From assembly GCA_023512835.1 (NCBI GenBank), contig CM042090.1, positions 51,695,365 through 51,759,364 on the forward strand: a stretch of DNA of 64,000 bases, given 5' to 3'. The notes under the pieces are model-generated. The model had not been told where the DNA came from. It was given only the letters and a program-made list of their open reading frames with translations, and ran no database searches. The position numbers and the translations under genes were made by a program. Origin of the DNA: Taxillus chinensis (taxonomy: Eukaryota > Streptophyta > Magnoliopsida > Santalales > Loranthaceae). Positions 10,560 to 22,275 of the stretch are shown piece by piece; position 1 is the stretch's first letter, and each line of letters opens with the position of its first letter.

Positions 10560-11875
10560 TTTCCTTCATTTGGGCTTCTTCCTGACACAAACTGGTTTTA
10601 GCTCATTTCTTTTCAATTTCGTGTGCCTAGCTTCTTCCTGAACAGACTAGGATTAGCTAATTTCTTTCTTACGAGATTCTTCCTGACACAAACTAGTTTT
10701 GGCTCATTTCTTTTAAATTTCGTGTGCCTAGCTTCTTCCTGAACAGACTGGGATTAGCTAATTTCTTTCTTACGAGCTTATTCCTAACACAAACTGGTTT
10801 TAGCTCATTCTTTTCAATTTCGTGTGCCTAGCTTCTTCCTAAACAGACTGGGATTAGCTAATTTCTTTCTTTCGAGCTTCTTCCTGACACAAACTGGTTT
10901 TAGCTCATTCCTTTCAATTTTGTGTGCCTAGCTTCTTCCTGAACAAACTGGAATTAGCTAATTTCTTTCTTTCGAGCTTCTTCCTAACACAAACTAGTTT
11001 TAGCTCATTCCTTTCAATATCATGTGCCTAGCTTCTTCCTGAACAAACTAGAATTAGCTAATTTCTTTCATTTGGGCTTCTTCCTGACACAAACTGGTTT
11101 TAGCTCATTTCTTTTCAATTTCATGTGCCTAGCTTCTTCCTGAACAGACTGGGATTAGCTAATTTCTTTCTTACGAGCTTCTTCCTGACACAAACTGGTT
11201 TTAGCTCATTTCTGTTCAATTTCATGTGCCTAGCTTCTTCCTGAATAGACTGGGATTAGCTAATTTCTTTTTTACGAGCTTCTTCCTGACACAAACTGGT
11301 TTTAACTCATTCTTTTCAATTTCGTGTGCCTAGCTTCTTCCTGAACAGACTGGGATTAGCTAGTTTCTTTCTTTCGAGCTTCTTCCTGACACAAACTGGT
11401 TTTAGCTCATTCCTTTCAATTTCATGTGCCTAGCTTCTTCCTGAACAAACTGGAATTAGCTAATTTCTTTCTTTCGAGCTTCTTCCTGACACAAACTAGT
11501 TTTAGCTCATTCCTTTCAATTTCGTGTGCCTAGCTTCTTCCTGAACAAACTAGAATTAGCTAATTTCTTTCTTTCGAGCTTCTTCCTGACACAAACTAGT
11601 TTTAGCTCATTCCTTTTCAATTTTGTGTGCCTAGCTTCTTCCTGAACAGACTGGAATTAGCTAATTTCTTTCTTTTGAGCTTCTTCCTGACACAAACTAG
11701 CTTTAGCTCATTTATCTTCCATTTTGTGTGCCTAGCTTTTTCCTGAATAGACTGGAATTAGCTAATTTCTCTCTTGTGAGCTTCTTCCTTACACAGATTT
11801 GTTTTAGCTCAATTCTTTTCATTTTGTGTGTCTAGCTTTTTCCTGAACAGACTGGAACTAGTTACCTTCTTTCCA
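10560..11875 (+). repeat. Tandem array of 100-101 bp dimeric units (element C 3' UTR)
   Basis: About 13 units recur every 100-101 bp (CCTGACACAA or its variant at 10581, 10682, 10783, 10883, 10983, 11083, 11184, 11285, 11385, 11485, 11585, 11686, 11787). Each unit is a diverged dimer: one half has CTTCCTGACACAAACTGG, the other CTTCCTGAACAGACTGGGA. The variant CATTTGGGCTTC occurs at about 10567 and again about 501 bp later, suggesting duplication of a five-unit block. Confidence 0.92.
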
Positions 11876-12010
11876 CCCTAGACTGTTAAACTTTCTTGTT
11901 CCCCGAGGTAACCAGGATTTCACTTCCCGCCATGTAAACATGTTAACCGAACCATGGCAACAGGTAAGTGAGGTAAGCGCTCCAACCCGTCCAAAATGAG
12001 TTCCTCTTAT

Positions 12011-12046
12011 CTTTGTCCATTGTTTGTATACAAACAATGCACAAAG
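12011..12046. other. 36-bp near-perfect palindrome abutting the polypurine tract
   Basis: The arms of 18 nt pair at 17 positions around a centre between 12028 and 12029 (core TTTGTATACAAA). The inner 22 bp (12018-12039) are perfect. The right arm runs into the polypurine tract. Element B has a related but decayed palindrome at the same place (35281-35316). Confidence 0.85.
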
Positions 12047-12055
12047 AGGGGCAGT
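12042..12055 (+). promoter_or_regulatory. Polypurine tract of element C
   Basis: CAAAGAGGGGCAGT directly precedes the 3' LTR at 12056. Polypurine tracts prime plus-strand DNA synthesis. The same string, with a final C, precedes B's LTR on the minus strand. Confidence 0.85.
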
Positions 12056-14559
12056 TGTTGGACCCCGTTTTGTCTGGGTTGGACATACTAACCTATTTTA
12101 TATATTTATCTGCCCATGCCATATCTTGTAAACAGGTCCAGGAAAGTGCAAAGTTAAGAACCTCTACTACCAGCCCCTAAAGTGCCCCAAGACCAAAGCC
12201 AAGTGATAGAGGATGAAATTTGGAGACTAACGCACTTGACCGAGCTCAATTCTGATTTAAAATGAAGAAGTTATGACCAAAACAATTTTCGTCGGAAAAA
12301 GTCAACTTTGCCAAAAGACGGTCAATGCCCCTGGTCAAATTTCCTGAAAATGTGCATGTGAGGAATAGTCCGAAATGTCTATTTAGGCGAATACAGGTCT
12401 TCCTAAACAATCCCTGAAAGGTCGTCTATTTTGGTATTTTAAGTGGGGGTAAAAGGGTAATTAAAAGTTTAAAAAAAAAAACTCGAAGTGTCAGCAGGTC
12501 GAAGCCTTGAAGCCTCAAAGACCCGAAGCCTCGAAGACCCGAAGCTTCGAAGACTCGAAGCCTCGAACCCTCGAAGCCCCGCTGCCGACACTCCGACCTT
12601 CGACTCGCCCCATCGACCTTCGACCCACCAACCTTCGAAGCCTGTAAGCCTGCCGACACTCCGACCTGCCAACACTTCGACCCTTCGCCCTTTGCCATTC
12701 GACCCACCGACCTTCGACCCTTTTACCGTTGATCTTCGACCTGCCGACACTTCGACCTTCGACCCACCGACCTTCGACCCTTTGACCGTTGACCTTCGAC
12801 CTGCCGACACTTTGACCCATTAACCGTTGACCTTCGACCCATCGACCTTCGACCTACCGACACTTCGACCTTTTGACCCGTTGACCTTCGCTGTGTGGCC
12901 TCTTTCGCTGGCATTCTCGCTAGCTACTCACGGGACACGTTTTATTAGCTGGTCATTTTTGTCAGAGATGCTTTTCAATGCCTATCTGTCGAATGTGCTC
13001 ACAAAAAATGAAAAAGTAATCACAGGCCTCCTGATTTTACGCACAAGTCATCCAACCACTAGACAAAAGCCAGAATCTTGCAATTAAAAATGCTAGCATT
13101 CATAACAGAGCATTAAATGCTGCAATCAATGCAATCCATCCAAATCGAGCCAGCTCTTTAAGACCAGTCTTCTATCCACGCAAAAGCACTGAGAGTTCGG
13201 CCAAGAGAAAAAAGGGGATTGGCACACAAAAGAAAAAAAAACAGAGAGAGATTTGTACACAGGAAGGAGTGTTCGGCAAAGGAAAAAAAAAACAGAGTTC
13301 AGCCCCCCTAAAAAAAAGGAGGCCCAAAGGACAGACCTGAGAACTCGCTGACGAAAATTGCTTCCATTCTTTCTCAATTTCGCCCAACTCCTGCAATAAA
13401 AAAAAAACAAAAAAACAAAAAAGAGAAGACAGTCCGATTCCTTTTTTCTTTCCTTTTCACCCACTTCTCTCCTCACTATACCAACCCTCATACATATGCT
13501 CTCCCCATTTCAAACCCAGAAATTCTGAAATACCATTATCATTCCCCCAGTTCTGTTTTCTTCTCTTTTTAGCGCATAGTGCAACAACACCAAAATAAAA
13601 AAAATGGGATAGCAAAATGAAAAGAGAGAGAGACACAGGTTTATATGCAGTTCCGGCCAGCAGTGTTCAACCTCCAGCCCAAGTTTAGCTAACCAGTCTT
13701 TGGAGACTCGCCCTCCCGCTAACGTTGCCACTATTGGAGTCCCAATCCAAAGCCCAAGTCAGTTTTATTATTATTATTAGTTTCGCTAACTAAATATATT
13801 TCTTAGTGGTTGTGTTATGATTTAATTTTCTTCGTTACTGTTAATTTCGTTTAGTTGTTTCGTTTCTTGTTTTCTGTATTTCGTTGTTCTTTTGTTCATT
13901 TTATTCAAGTTGTAATATGTAATAGTTAATGGTAAAAAAAACCAAGAGAGAGAGAAAAAATGAGAGGCAAGGAAAAAAGAGAAAAAAAGAGTGGTTTCAT
14001 TTTGTTTGTGGATGTCACAATCACACGCTTCACATTTATGTTGTTTTAGTCATCGTCAGTCAAAAAACTAAAAAAAAGAAGACAAACAGGAGTTTTCCAA
14101 AACAAAAAAACATTTTCCAAAAAATAAATAAAAAAATGTTTTAAACCAAAACCAAAACTTTAGGATTTCATTTTCCACTTCAAACAAAAAAAAAACATTT
14201 AGGATCTCCTTTAGACACTTAGGGCAAAACAATTTTAACCACAACTTTAACAATAACTTAGCCAAATAAAAAAAAAGAGCTTAGATTTTAGGAAAACGAT
14301 AATGTTTTCACCCAGTCAAAAACACTGAAAAACAAATAGAAACCTCCTCCTCCTATAGGTACCGAAAGGGCGCTGTAGGGGTGCTAATCCTTTCCTACAC
14401 ATAACCAACCCCCGAACCCTTATCTGGTAATGTAGACCGCACACATTTTTAGGTGACCAACTGCACCTCCAAAAACTGTTGGTAGCGACTCTAAATTTCT
14501 CATCATTGGTTTAGTTTGAGCTCACCCCAAACGGGCCCGGATGAAAACTGGTGATGACA
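12056..14559 (+). repeat. Element C 3' LTR
   Basis: This 2504-bp LTR is the partner of 4129-6611, starting TGTTGGACCCCGTTTTG and ending GGTGATGACA, with the CGAAG/CTTCG minisatellite at 12480-12890. Small indels distinguish the pair, for example in the minisatellite and in A-runs. Confidence 0.92.
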
Positions 14560-15141
14560 GTACCAGCGAAGGGATGCTCCAGTTAGGCTTTCCTGGAAAC
14601 AATGCATGAGGAGCTTGTATTCCCCGGCATAAGCAGCCATCTTTTGACAATACATGGCTAGATGTTTCTTCGGACATCGGGTCCCATTGAACTTCTCAAA
14701 CTCTGACATTTTGAATTTTGGTGGCAGCACCACTCCCGGGACCAGATATAAGTCTTGTGGGTTGGTCATGCCATAGCTATCGATTCCTTTTACGGCTTTC
14801 AATCTTTCCTCCAGTCGTCTCAAAGAGGGAGACTCTATGTTTTCCTGGGGAACTGGGGATCCCACTGCTTCTGGTGCTGGCATAGTGAAGTGAGTTTGAT
14901 TTGGCGTTGGAGGTTGTGCCATAGTAGGATGGTATGTAGGTGCCTAGCTTGGAGCCAGGTTGGGCGACTGAACGGCCTCCTGTCCCTGCTCTTGATGGTG
15001 ATTGGTAGTTCTCCCCGTCGGAATTCTTCCTCTTTCTTCCGTCAACTTTGTGAGCATTTCCATTATTGCAGATATTTGCCCCTGCAGGGCTTGTTGTGAC
15101 TGTTCCAAACCCATGAGTCTGTTCTCTGTTTCTTTTGTCAT
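14560..15141 (-). pseudogene. Element A: gag, 5' portion
   Basis: The start codon is at 15141 (MTKETENRLMGLEQSQQALQ, a probable coiled coil). One in-frame TAG near 14944 interrupts the frame after QSPNLAPS. It then continues through SLRRLEERLKAVKGIDSYGM, NPQDLYLVPGVVLPPKFKM and LLMHCFQESLTGASLRWY, where element C begins. The next residues, FQLNGNRIKTWK, are on the other side of C at 4128. The two parts together would be about 605 codons. Apart from the stop and the C insertion the gene is well preserved. Confidence 0.9.
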
Positions 15142-15233
15142 TGGCTGTGGCTGTGGTATTTGATTGCGGTGAGATCTAAGATTCTAAGAGTACACAATCC
15201 TAGAGAAAGGCTGCTACCCACCTGGGTACAAGG
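15142..15233 (-). other. Element A spacer between gag and ORF1, left part
   Basis: This is non-coding sequence upstream of A's gag, split from its other half (28073-28249) by element D. Confidence 0.6.
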
Positions 15234-15444
15234 GAATTTGTTGGATCAAACCCAGAATTTGGATAATGCCGTTAAAGCCTTATGTAATTTGATCTGAGAT
15301 CTTTTGTGTTTATTTGATCATTGCAGAAGGTATGTCACTAATCCAAAGATGCACTCGTGAGAGCAAAGCTAAGGACAGGATACATAATCCTGATCCGGAC
15401 AAGAGTTAGTGTCGTCAAACACTTGGTAAATAACCAAGTAACAA

Positions 15445-15740
15445 TAAGTGCGGAGTAAGGAAAATAAGTGCGGAGTAAGGAAAATAAGTGCGGAGTAAGG
15501 AAAATAGATGCGGAGTAAGGAATCCGGACTTATTACTCGCCCGGAGTAAGGAACTTACATACGGAGTAAGGAACTTACATACGGAGTAAGGAACTTACAC
15601 ACGGAGTAAGGAACTTACATACGGAGTAAGGAACTTACATACGGAGTAAGGAACTTACACACGGAGTAAGGAACTTACATACGGAGTAAGAAACTTCCAT
15701 ACGGAGTAAGGAACTTACATGCGGAGTAAGGAAGCGCTGA
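15445..15740 (+). repeat. 20-bp CGGAGTAAGG repeats in the D 5' LTR
   Basis: Four units like AAAATAAGTGCGGAGTAAGG are followed by ten 20-bp units like ACGGAGTAAGGAACTTACAT (15541-15740), with further single motifs to about 15830. Within each unit GTAAG and CTTAC form a small inverted repeat around GAA. The same block is at 27080-27365 in the 3' LTR. Confidence 0.93.
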
Positions 15741-16137
15741 CACGGACTAAGGATTCTAGTACTGAATAGATACGGAATAAGCAACCACCGACACGGAGTA
15801 AGGTTCCGAGCTTCATTAACTACGGAGTAAGGAAAATTACACCGGACCAAGAAGACACTTGCTCCAATGAAACCGCATTTAAAGTTATCGGCTCGTGCTG
15901 TCCCGATGTAAGAAGAATGCATTTAGAACAAGAAGAATCTTACACGTGGATCATCCGGATATGTGGACACAACCTTAATTGTATCTCGGAACTCACAAAG
16001 ACACTTATACTCTTCGAATCCAAGATCTTGAGCTCCACAATCCGCAGCAGTCAAGGCAGATAGATTACCAAGGGATAGTTAGTGCGGAACGCATTCCGGA
16101 ACTTCAAGTTCCAAGGTTGTCTCTTAGGAATGTTTTG

Positions 16138-16145
16138 TATAAATA
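16138..16145 (+). promoter_or_regulatory. TATA box of the D 5' LTR
   Basis: TATAAATA lies about 290 bp before the LTR end, downstream of the CGGAGTAAGG repeats, a usual place for an LTR promoter. It is identical at 27768-27775 in the 3' LTR. Confidence 0.6.
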
Positions 16146-16439
16146 TTCATACTTATACTTCTTGTAAAGATAGAGAGCTAGAGCGAAGAAGTGCAAAAAT
16201 AGAAAAGGCACTTGGCTAGTGTGTGAATTCAAAGTTGTAAACAGAGTGTAAGAGAGTGTTTGCTTCTATTTTGTTGTAATCACTTTGTGATAATAAAACA
16301 AAATACTTCCACTATCTGGTTATCTTCCGCAGTGATATTATCACTTAAACTAGATAAGTCTTTGTGTCTTGAGAGAAAAGAAAGAGTTCGAATAAGAGCC
16401 TATTCACCCCCCCCCTTTAGGCTCCAAGGGACCATCAAG

Positions 16440-16450
16440 TGGTATCGAGC
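16440..16450 (+). promoter_or_regulatory. Primer binding site of element D, with a missing base
   Basis: TGGTATCGAGC begins 2 nt after the LTR. The initiator-Met site in the related element G reads TGGTATCAGAGC, so D lacks one A. In such a recent insertion this is unexpected. Confidence 0.75.
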
Positions 16451-16497
16451 AAGTTCTACTTCGTTCTAAGTAGAGATCCCACTCTTTCAATCTCGAA

Positions 16498-18804
16498 ATG
16501 GCCGAAGAAAGCGGTATGCTTTTCAACACTCGCCTTAACTCCGGAGGTGCACAGGAGCCCATCCCGAATCGAAGCAAGGCGGTGAAAATGTCGATCCACC
16601 ACAACCTGCTGCTGCCACTGCTTCTCAACCACGGAGTTCCGGGTTTACTCTAACGAAACCGCCCAAATTCACACCTGGAGCTTTTCTCCCAGGTGGAAAG
16701 CTCGCATGAAGATGTTTATGGTTTGCCATGATCATCTTATGTGGCCATGTCTTCATCAGGAGATTCCAATTCCGATGACTATCGGAGAACATGGCGTAAG
16801 GAGGCCAAAGACCGATGCTGAACTTACCAACGATGAAAGAGCCGGGCGGTGCGCTAGTGAAAAGGCTCTGGCTTATGTTACATCGTCCTTGGATTCCGAA
16901 GCTTTCCACGGACGTCCAGGGCTGCACGACAAAGAAAAGCTGTTTGGGACAAACCGACAATCCTCTATGAGGGGAGTCAGTCCCAGATCGCAGAATGTGA
17001 TCTGTACTCTCGGACGTAACTTTGAGAGTTTTAATCATAAACCAGGCGAATCACTTGAAAGCATCTATCGGAGATTCGGCAAGCTCATACTTGAACCGAA
17101 GACCGTCAATGAGCATTACTCTCAATCCCAGATCAATGACAAGTTCTTTCGCTCCTTGCCGGATCGCTACTACTCCAAACAACTCCAGGATGCAATCGGA
17201 CAAAAACGGCGTATGTTCCCCTTGAAGAACTATATGGAGAGCTGCGGACTCACGAAGTCAGGTTTAAGTACTCGACAGAGATGAAAAAAATAGCTCGGAA
17301 AGAAAAGGGGGTAGCTCTCAAAGCTACTTGAATGTCTAAACATACCGAGGAATGATGATACGGACGTATCCGACAATTCCGATTCGACGAGGAGGAGGAG
17401 ATAGCCCTTCTTGTCAAATCCTTTGAGCGATTCCTACGGAAAAGCAGAAAAGGGGTCAGAAGACGCTCATCATCATCGTTCCAACGGAAGGAGCGACCCG
17501 AGTCTAGTTCCCAGGAATGTTTCAACTGTGGGAAAACTGGTCACTGGGCCAAGGAATGCAGGTCCAAAGCAAAGGTGGCCGAGAAAAGTGACAAGGTAAA
17601 TTCTCGCCGCTCCACCTCGGATAACAGCAAGAGCAAGAGAAAGGCGCTCGTGACAAAATACATGAGTGGCTCGGAAGAAGAGGAGGAATCCTCGGATGAT
17701 GAGCCGACCATTAAGCCGAACGTCCGCCTCATGGCAAATACTGAGGTACCTTCTATCTCTCGAGCTCCTGAGTAAATTAGAATCTCTTACTATTGCATGT
17801 GATCATGAAAAGAATGAGAGACTAATAATAACTCAAATGTACAAAGATATGGAAAGTCGAATAAACGTCTCGAATTTACCATTAATAGACTCGAAAAGGA
17901 CGTCGCCGACTTCAGGGGAAAGGAAGCTTGGTATCATGATCTAAGAGCTGAAAATCATCTCTTAAATACCAATCTCTCAGGCCTAAAAGTTATAGTTAAA
18001 AGACTCGAAAATGAATTGGAACAGGAAAAAGAAATAAATCGTAAGTGGCTAAAATCCGGGGAAATAGCCTCTACCTTTAGGACGATCCTGACGACATTCG
18101 AGTCAAACCTGGTCTAGGTTCCGAACCATCAACCTCCATAGCTAAAGCCACTGAGTGTCCTCCGGATTTCACTCCTAAACTAACCAACTTATATCCTGTT
18201 AGTACATCTAAACCGTTGGATGGTTTCATTTCAGGTGGCACCATAGTTTATGATCGTGGAACCGAGGTCATTCTTGCACTTCCCGAAGCGTAGCACCCGT
18301 AACTAAAGATGAAGGGAAGGCTGCTGCAGTTAAAGCCAAAACCGTAGCACCCAAAAAGAAAGACAAGGCTAAGGCCGACGCATTTAGGGCCAAGAGCGCG
18401 TCACCCAAACGTAATGGATTAGGCCACGTGGAACAGAGTAGAAAATCTGTAAAATCTAAGAGACCTGTATCCCCTGTTTGTACTTCACATTATAGTGTCT
18501 GTTCCATCCGTAGGGAAATGGGTCATTATCACTATGAATGTTGGAGTCTATCCGATAGCTGGCTTTGTAATCAATTTCAATCAAATAAAGATCAGTTTTA
18601 TAAAAGGGGTTCTTCGAGCAAAACAAAATCTAAATCTAAAAGGAGTGTCTCTCCCAAGAAATCCCAAATAAAAGAAGCGATGAAACTAACAAGTTAATGT
18701 CAACTTGGAAAGCTAAGAGTCCTAACAAAATCAAATCCGTAAATGTTGACAATATCGTTGCTCACTCTAACCGCCCGAAACAAGTTTGGGCACCAAAAGT
18801 GTAA
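16498..18804 (+). pseudogene. Element D: gag (copia, Sirevirus-like)
   Basis: The start codon at 16498 reads MAEESGMLFNTRLN, as in element G. The frame is soon lost, and the capsid-like part reads on in other frames (for example GESLESIYRRFGKLI and INDKFFRSLPDRYYSKQ, 16706-17284). A CCHC knuckle, CFNCGKTGHWAKEC, lies near 17518-17560. After it come an acidic stretch (GSEEEEESSDDEPT), a probable coiled coil, a Lys/Ser-rich tail with CSIRREMGHYHYEC, and KQVWAPKV ending in TAA at 18802-18804. Intact it would be about 768 codons. Several 1-2 nt indels break it; in G the same region is less disrupted except for one internal deletion. Confidence 0.85.
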
Positions 18805-19165
18805 ATTGTTGTCTTTCAGGAGCATCTCTGGAATGAATTGCCGGATCACTTGAAGTTAAAGATAAATCAAAGCAAGTGGATCCTTGATAGTGGATGCTCC
18901 GGACATATGACGGGTGACCAGACTCTACTTGTAGAAGTTAATGATAAACAAGGTCCATCCGTCTCATATGGCGACAACAAGAAAGGTAAGACTGTCGGGT
19001 ATGGCACTTTAACTAACGGCCGTGTATCAATCACTAAAGTTGCACTAGTCGAAGGTTTAAAGCATAATTTGCTAAGTGTCGGTAAACTATGTGACAAAGG
19101 ATTTACTGTTTCCTTTTTGTCCAACACCAGTACAAGAAGAGAAAACTTATCCAGGAGATGTTAAG
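18805..19165 (+). pseudogene. Element D: pol, aspartic protease
   Basis: Pol resumes in the gag frame directly after the TAA: IVVFQEHLWNELPDHLKLKI, then WILDSGCSGHMTGD with the protease active site DSG, then KVALVEGLKHNLLSVGKLCD. The protease cuts Gag-Pol. The frame shifts near 19120. The identical arrangement of stop and resumption occurs in element G (59325-59327). Confidence 0.88.
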
Positions 19166-20320
19166 TTATCCGGATCAAGAGATGGGGACATATACTCGGT
19201 GGTCTTAAGAAATAATTCTTCCGACCCTGTATGTTTCCTCACGAAAGCAACAGATGAAGATAGTTGGTTATGGCACAAGCGATGCGCACATTTGAACTTT
19301 AAGACTTTGTCTAAATTAGCATCACTTGATCTTGTCACTGGTCTACCCAAACTCAAGTTCTCCAGAGACACTCTCCGTCGAGAATGCCAACTTAGTAAAC
19401 AGACCAAACACGGCTTTAAGAGCAAATCAGTTAACTCAATAATCGCTCCTCTCGCAACTTCTTCATATGGACCTATGTGGTCCTATATCCGTTTTCATCA
19501 CTAGCTGGTGCGAGATATACCCTTGTGGTTATCGATGATTTCACCAGATACACATGGGTGATGTTCCTGAAATCAAAGGATCAAACTTTTGAACATCTTG
19601 TAGATCTCTTCAACTGGATAAGCAACTCACAAGGACTGAGCATTAAATGCATCAGGAGTGATCATGGTACAGAATTTGATTTTTCAGAAATGAGATCATA
19701 TTGTTCTGAACAGGGCATACAGCATGACTTCTCTGCTCCCAGAACCCCACAACAAAATGGGGTAGCTGAGCGCAAGAATCGAACTTTAGTTGAAGCTGGT
19801 AGATCCATGTTAGCAGGGGCAACGCTTCCTCTCAGTCTATGGGCTGAAGCTGTGTCCACCGCCTGCTATGTTCAGAACAGAACTCTAATAAATAAATCTA
19901 CCATGAAAACACCCTATGAGATGTGGAGAGGTCGAAAACCTTCAATTTCACATTTCAGAGCTTTCGGATGTACTTGCTATATACTGATCAATGGCAAAGA
20001 GACCCGAAATAAATTTGAACCAAAATCTGATGATGGGATTTTTGTCGGGTACTCACTTCATAGCAAGGCTTATCGGGTCTTCAATAGAAAACTTTCTAAA
20101 GTTGAAGAATCTATCCATGTAACCTTTGATGAAGCTAATCTCGATTGGTCAAAAGTCGGTCCTTCAAATTCTAATCTGCAGGTCATAAACGTAAACGTCG
20201 ATTACTCAAAGTTTATGAATATTCCTGCCACACATCCTGACTGGTATCCCGACCAACCACGTGGCATCCGCGAAACACAACGGAATTTTGTGGATGATGC
20301 TACGGATGACTCGGACTCCG
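19166..20320 (+). pseudogene. Element D: pol, integrase
   Basis: The GAG-pre-integrase part has WLWHKRCAHLNFKTLSKLAS and a damaged zinc finger (REC followed by KQTKH). A frameshift near 19490 separates it from the catalytic core, which is open: VVIDDFTRYTWV (first Asp), CIRSDHGTEFDF (second Asp), TPQQNGVAERKNRT (Glu), then MKTPYEMWRGRKPSISHFRA and GYSLHSKAYRVFNR. The DDE triad is complete. The C-terminal linker runs into the 18-bp minisatellite. Confidence 0.92.
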
Positions 20321-20446
20321 GACTACCACTTAGCTCCGGACTACCACTTAGCTCCGGACTACCACTTAACTCCGGACTACCACTTAGCTCCGGACTACCA
20401 CTTAGCTCCGGACTACCACTTAACTCCGGACTACCACTTAGCTCCT
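20321..20446 (+). repeat. 18-bp coding minisatellite between integrase and RT of D
   Basis: Seven copies of about CTCCGGACTACCACTTAG encode repeated [12 protein letters not shown]. The last copy is followed by a frame change. Element G has a single similar motif, FPFNSG, at the same place, so the expansion is specific to D. Confidence 0.9.
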
Positions 20447-22275
20447 GGACAAACTCCTGCAGATACACAAAATTCCGGAGCACCTTCAAGTCCGTCCGGA
20501 CTAGTTAACACCGAAAGAAACAGTGTTGAAGAACCAATCGGTTCATCCGTACCTCTAAATACGGAAACATCTACTCCGGACGAAGCCCAACCAGTTGATA
20601 CAACTGAACCACCCAATCTGGAAGAGCTTCAAATTGTTCAAGGACAACCAACACACGCACAGAATTATAGATGGACTCGAAACCATCCCTCGGATCAAGT
20701 GATTGGTGATCCTACTGTTGGTGTAAGAACAAGAGCAGCCACCTCAAACATGAGTCTTCACTCATGCTTTCTATCTCAAATAGAACCAAAGGTGGTAGAT
20801 GAAGCTCTTCAGGATTCAAACTGGATAGAAGCCATGCAAGAAGAACTGAATCAATTTAAGAGAAATAATGTGTGGACCTTAGTACCAAGGCCTAAGTCTC
20901 AGCAAGTCATTGGCGTTAAATGGGTGTTCCGGAACAAACTTGATACGGATGGAATAGTAATCCGGAACAAAGCCAGGCTGGTAGCCAAAGGATATCGTCA
21001 AGAAGAGGGAATAGATTATGATGAAACCTTTGCTCCGGTCGCAAGACTTGAGGCAATCCGAATGTTTCGCGTATGCCTCATATGAAAACTTCATAGTTTA
21101 TCAAATGGACGTCAAGAGCGCATTCTGAATGGAGACCTTCAAGAGGAGGTGTATGTTGAACAACCTCCCGGCTTCATTGAACCTAAGGCAGGACATCTTG
21201 TCTACAAACTTCAGAAAGCTCTATATGGTTTGAAGCAAGCTCCCGAGCCTGGTACGACACACTTGTCGAATTCCTACTTGCTCATAACTTCCAAAAAGGG
21301 AAGATAGATACCACCCTATTTCTACGACAAGAGAAAGGACACACTCGATCGTACAAATATACGTGGACGATATCATTTTCGGATCAACAAATCCGAAGCT
21401 TTGTGAAGAGTTTGCTAAGTTGATGACAGGCAAGTTTGAAATGAGCATGATGGGAGAACTATCCTACTTCCTTGGAATTGAAGTCAAACAATTAAAGGAA
21501 GGAATCTTTATCAATCAGGCTAAGTACACTCGCGATCTTATTAAGAAGTTTGGTATGGAAGGTTCATCTCCCGTCAAAACTCCAATGCTGTCGGTGCCAA
21601 GTTAGATCCGGATATGGACGGCATATCGTAAATGTGACCGACTACGAGAGGGATGATCGGATCCTTGCTCTATCTTACAAGAAGTCGCCCAGACATTATG
21701 TTTGCAACTTGCATTTGTGCACGATATCAGGCGAATCCCAAGGAGTCACATATGCTACATGTAAAACGGATCTTAAGGTATCTCAAAGGGACGATGAATT
21801 TGGGACTCGGTACTCAAAGGAGTCCAACTTCACCTTATCAGGGTACTCGATGCCGACTTCGCTGGATGTCGCATCGACAGGAAAAGCACAAGCGGTACGT
21901 GTCGGTTTCTTGGAAATAGATTGATCTCATGGTTCAGTAAGAAGCGGAATTCCGTATCAACCTCTACTCGCTGAGGCGGAATATATCGTTCTTGGAAGTT
22001 GTTGCGCACAGCTACTTTGGATGCAAAGTCAACTTATCGACTACGGATTCAACATGTCCTCTATTCCACTTTATTGTGACAACACTAGTGCAATTGCCAT
22101 CAGCAACAATCCTGTCATGCATCCTAAGACGAAGCACATTGAGGTCAGGTATCACTTCATACGCGATCATGTTCTTAAAAAGCATATTTCACTGGAACAT
22201 GTTGCCACTTGAAGATCAATTAGCAGACATATTTACAAAGCCTCTCCCCGATGCGAGGTTTTCCTAACTACTCTT
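20447..22275 (+). pseudogene. Element D: pol, reverse transcriptase and RNase H
   Basis: RT opens with [35 protein letters not shown] and [17 protein letters not shown]. After frame breaks near 21066, 21124, 21244 and 21345 it reaches the active site YVDDIIFGSTN (about 21360), which is intact. RNase H shows EAEYI, PLYCDNTSAIAISNNPVMHP and KTKHIEVRYHFIRDHVLKKH (22021-22212), then a shift before DQLADIFTKPLPDARFS. At least eight 1-2 nt indels relative to G make it non-functional as written. Confidence 0.9.

Larger units (their letters stand above)
4124..14564 (+). mobile_element. Element C: non-autonomous Tat-like Ty3/gypsy LTR retrotransposon
   Basis: The element runs from 4129 to 14559 with direct LTRs beginning TGTTGGACCCC and ending GGTGATGACA. 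The flanks are gtact (4124-4128) and gtacc (14560-14564), a 5-bp TSD with one mismatch. Inside are a primer binding site, a leader, a gag lacking its capsid core, a long non-coding 3' part with a large tandem array, a palindrome and a polypurine tract. No protease, RT, RNase H or integrase is present, so it must have been mobilised in trans. Leader, hairpins and LTR ends match elements A and B, placing it in the same lineage. It interrupts A's gag in the opposite orientation. Confidence 0.93.
15239..16437 (+). repeat. Element D 5' LTR
   Basis: It starts TGTTGGATCAAACCC and ends GGGACCATCA. It holds the CGGAGTAAGG repeat block, a TATA box at 16138-16145 and a C-run near its end. The few differences from the 3' LTR include CTGAG (15294) against CTCGAG, GCAG (15323) against GCG, and CCGCAGTGAT against CCGATGAT. 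Confidence 0.95.

Noticed and set aside
15541..15740. Regular 20-bp direct repeats resembling a CRISPR array
   Set aside because: The repeats are contiguous with no unique spacers, lie in an LTR, and are duplicated in the partner LTR of a plant retrotransposon.
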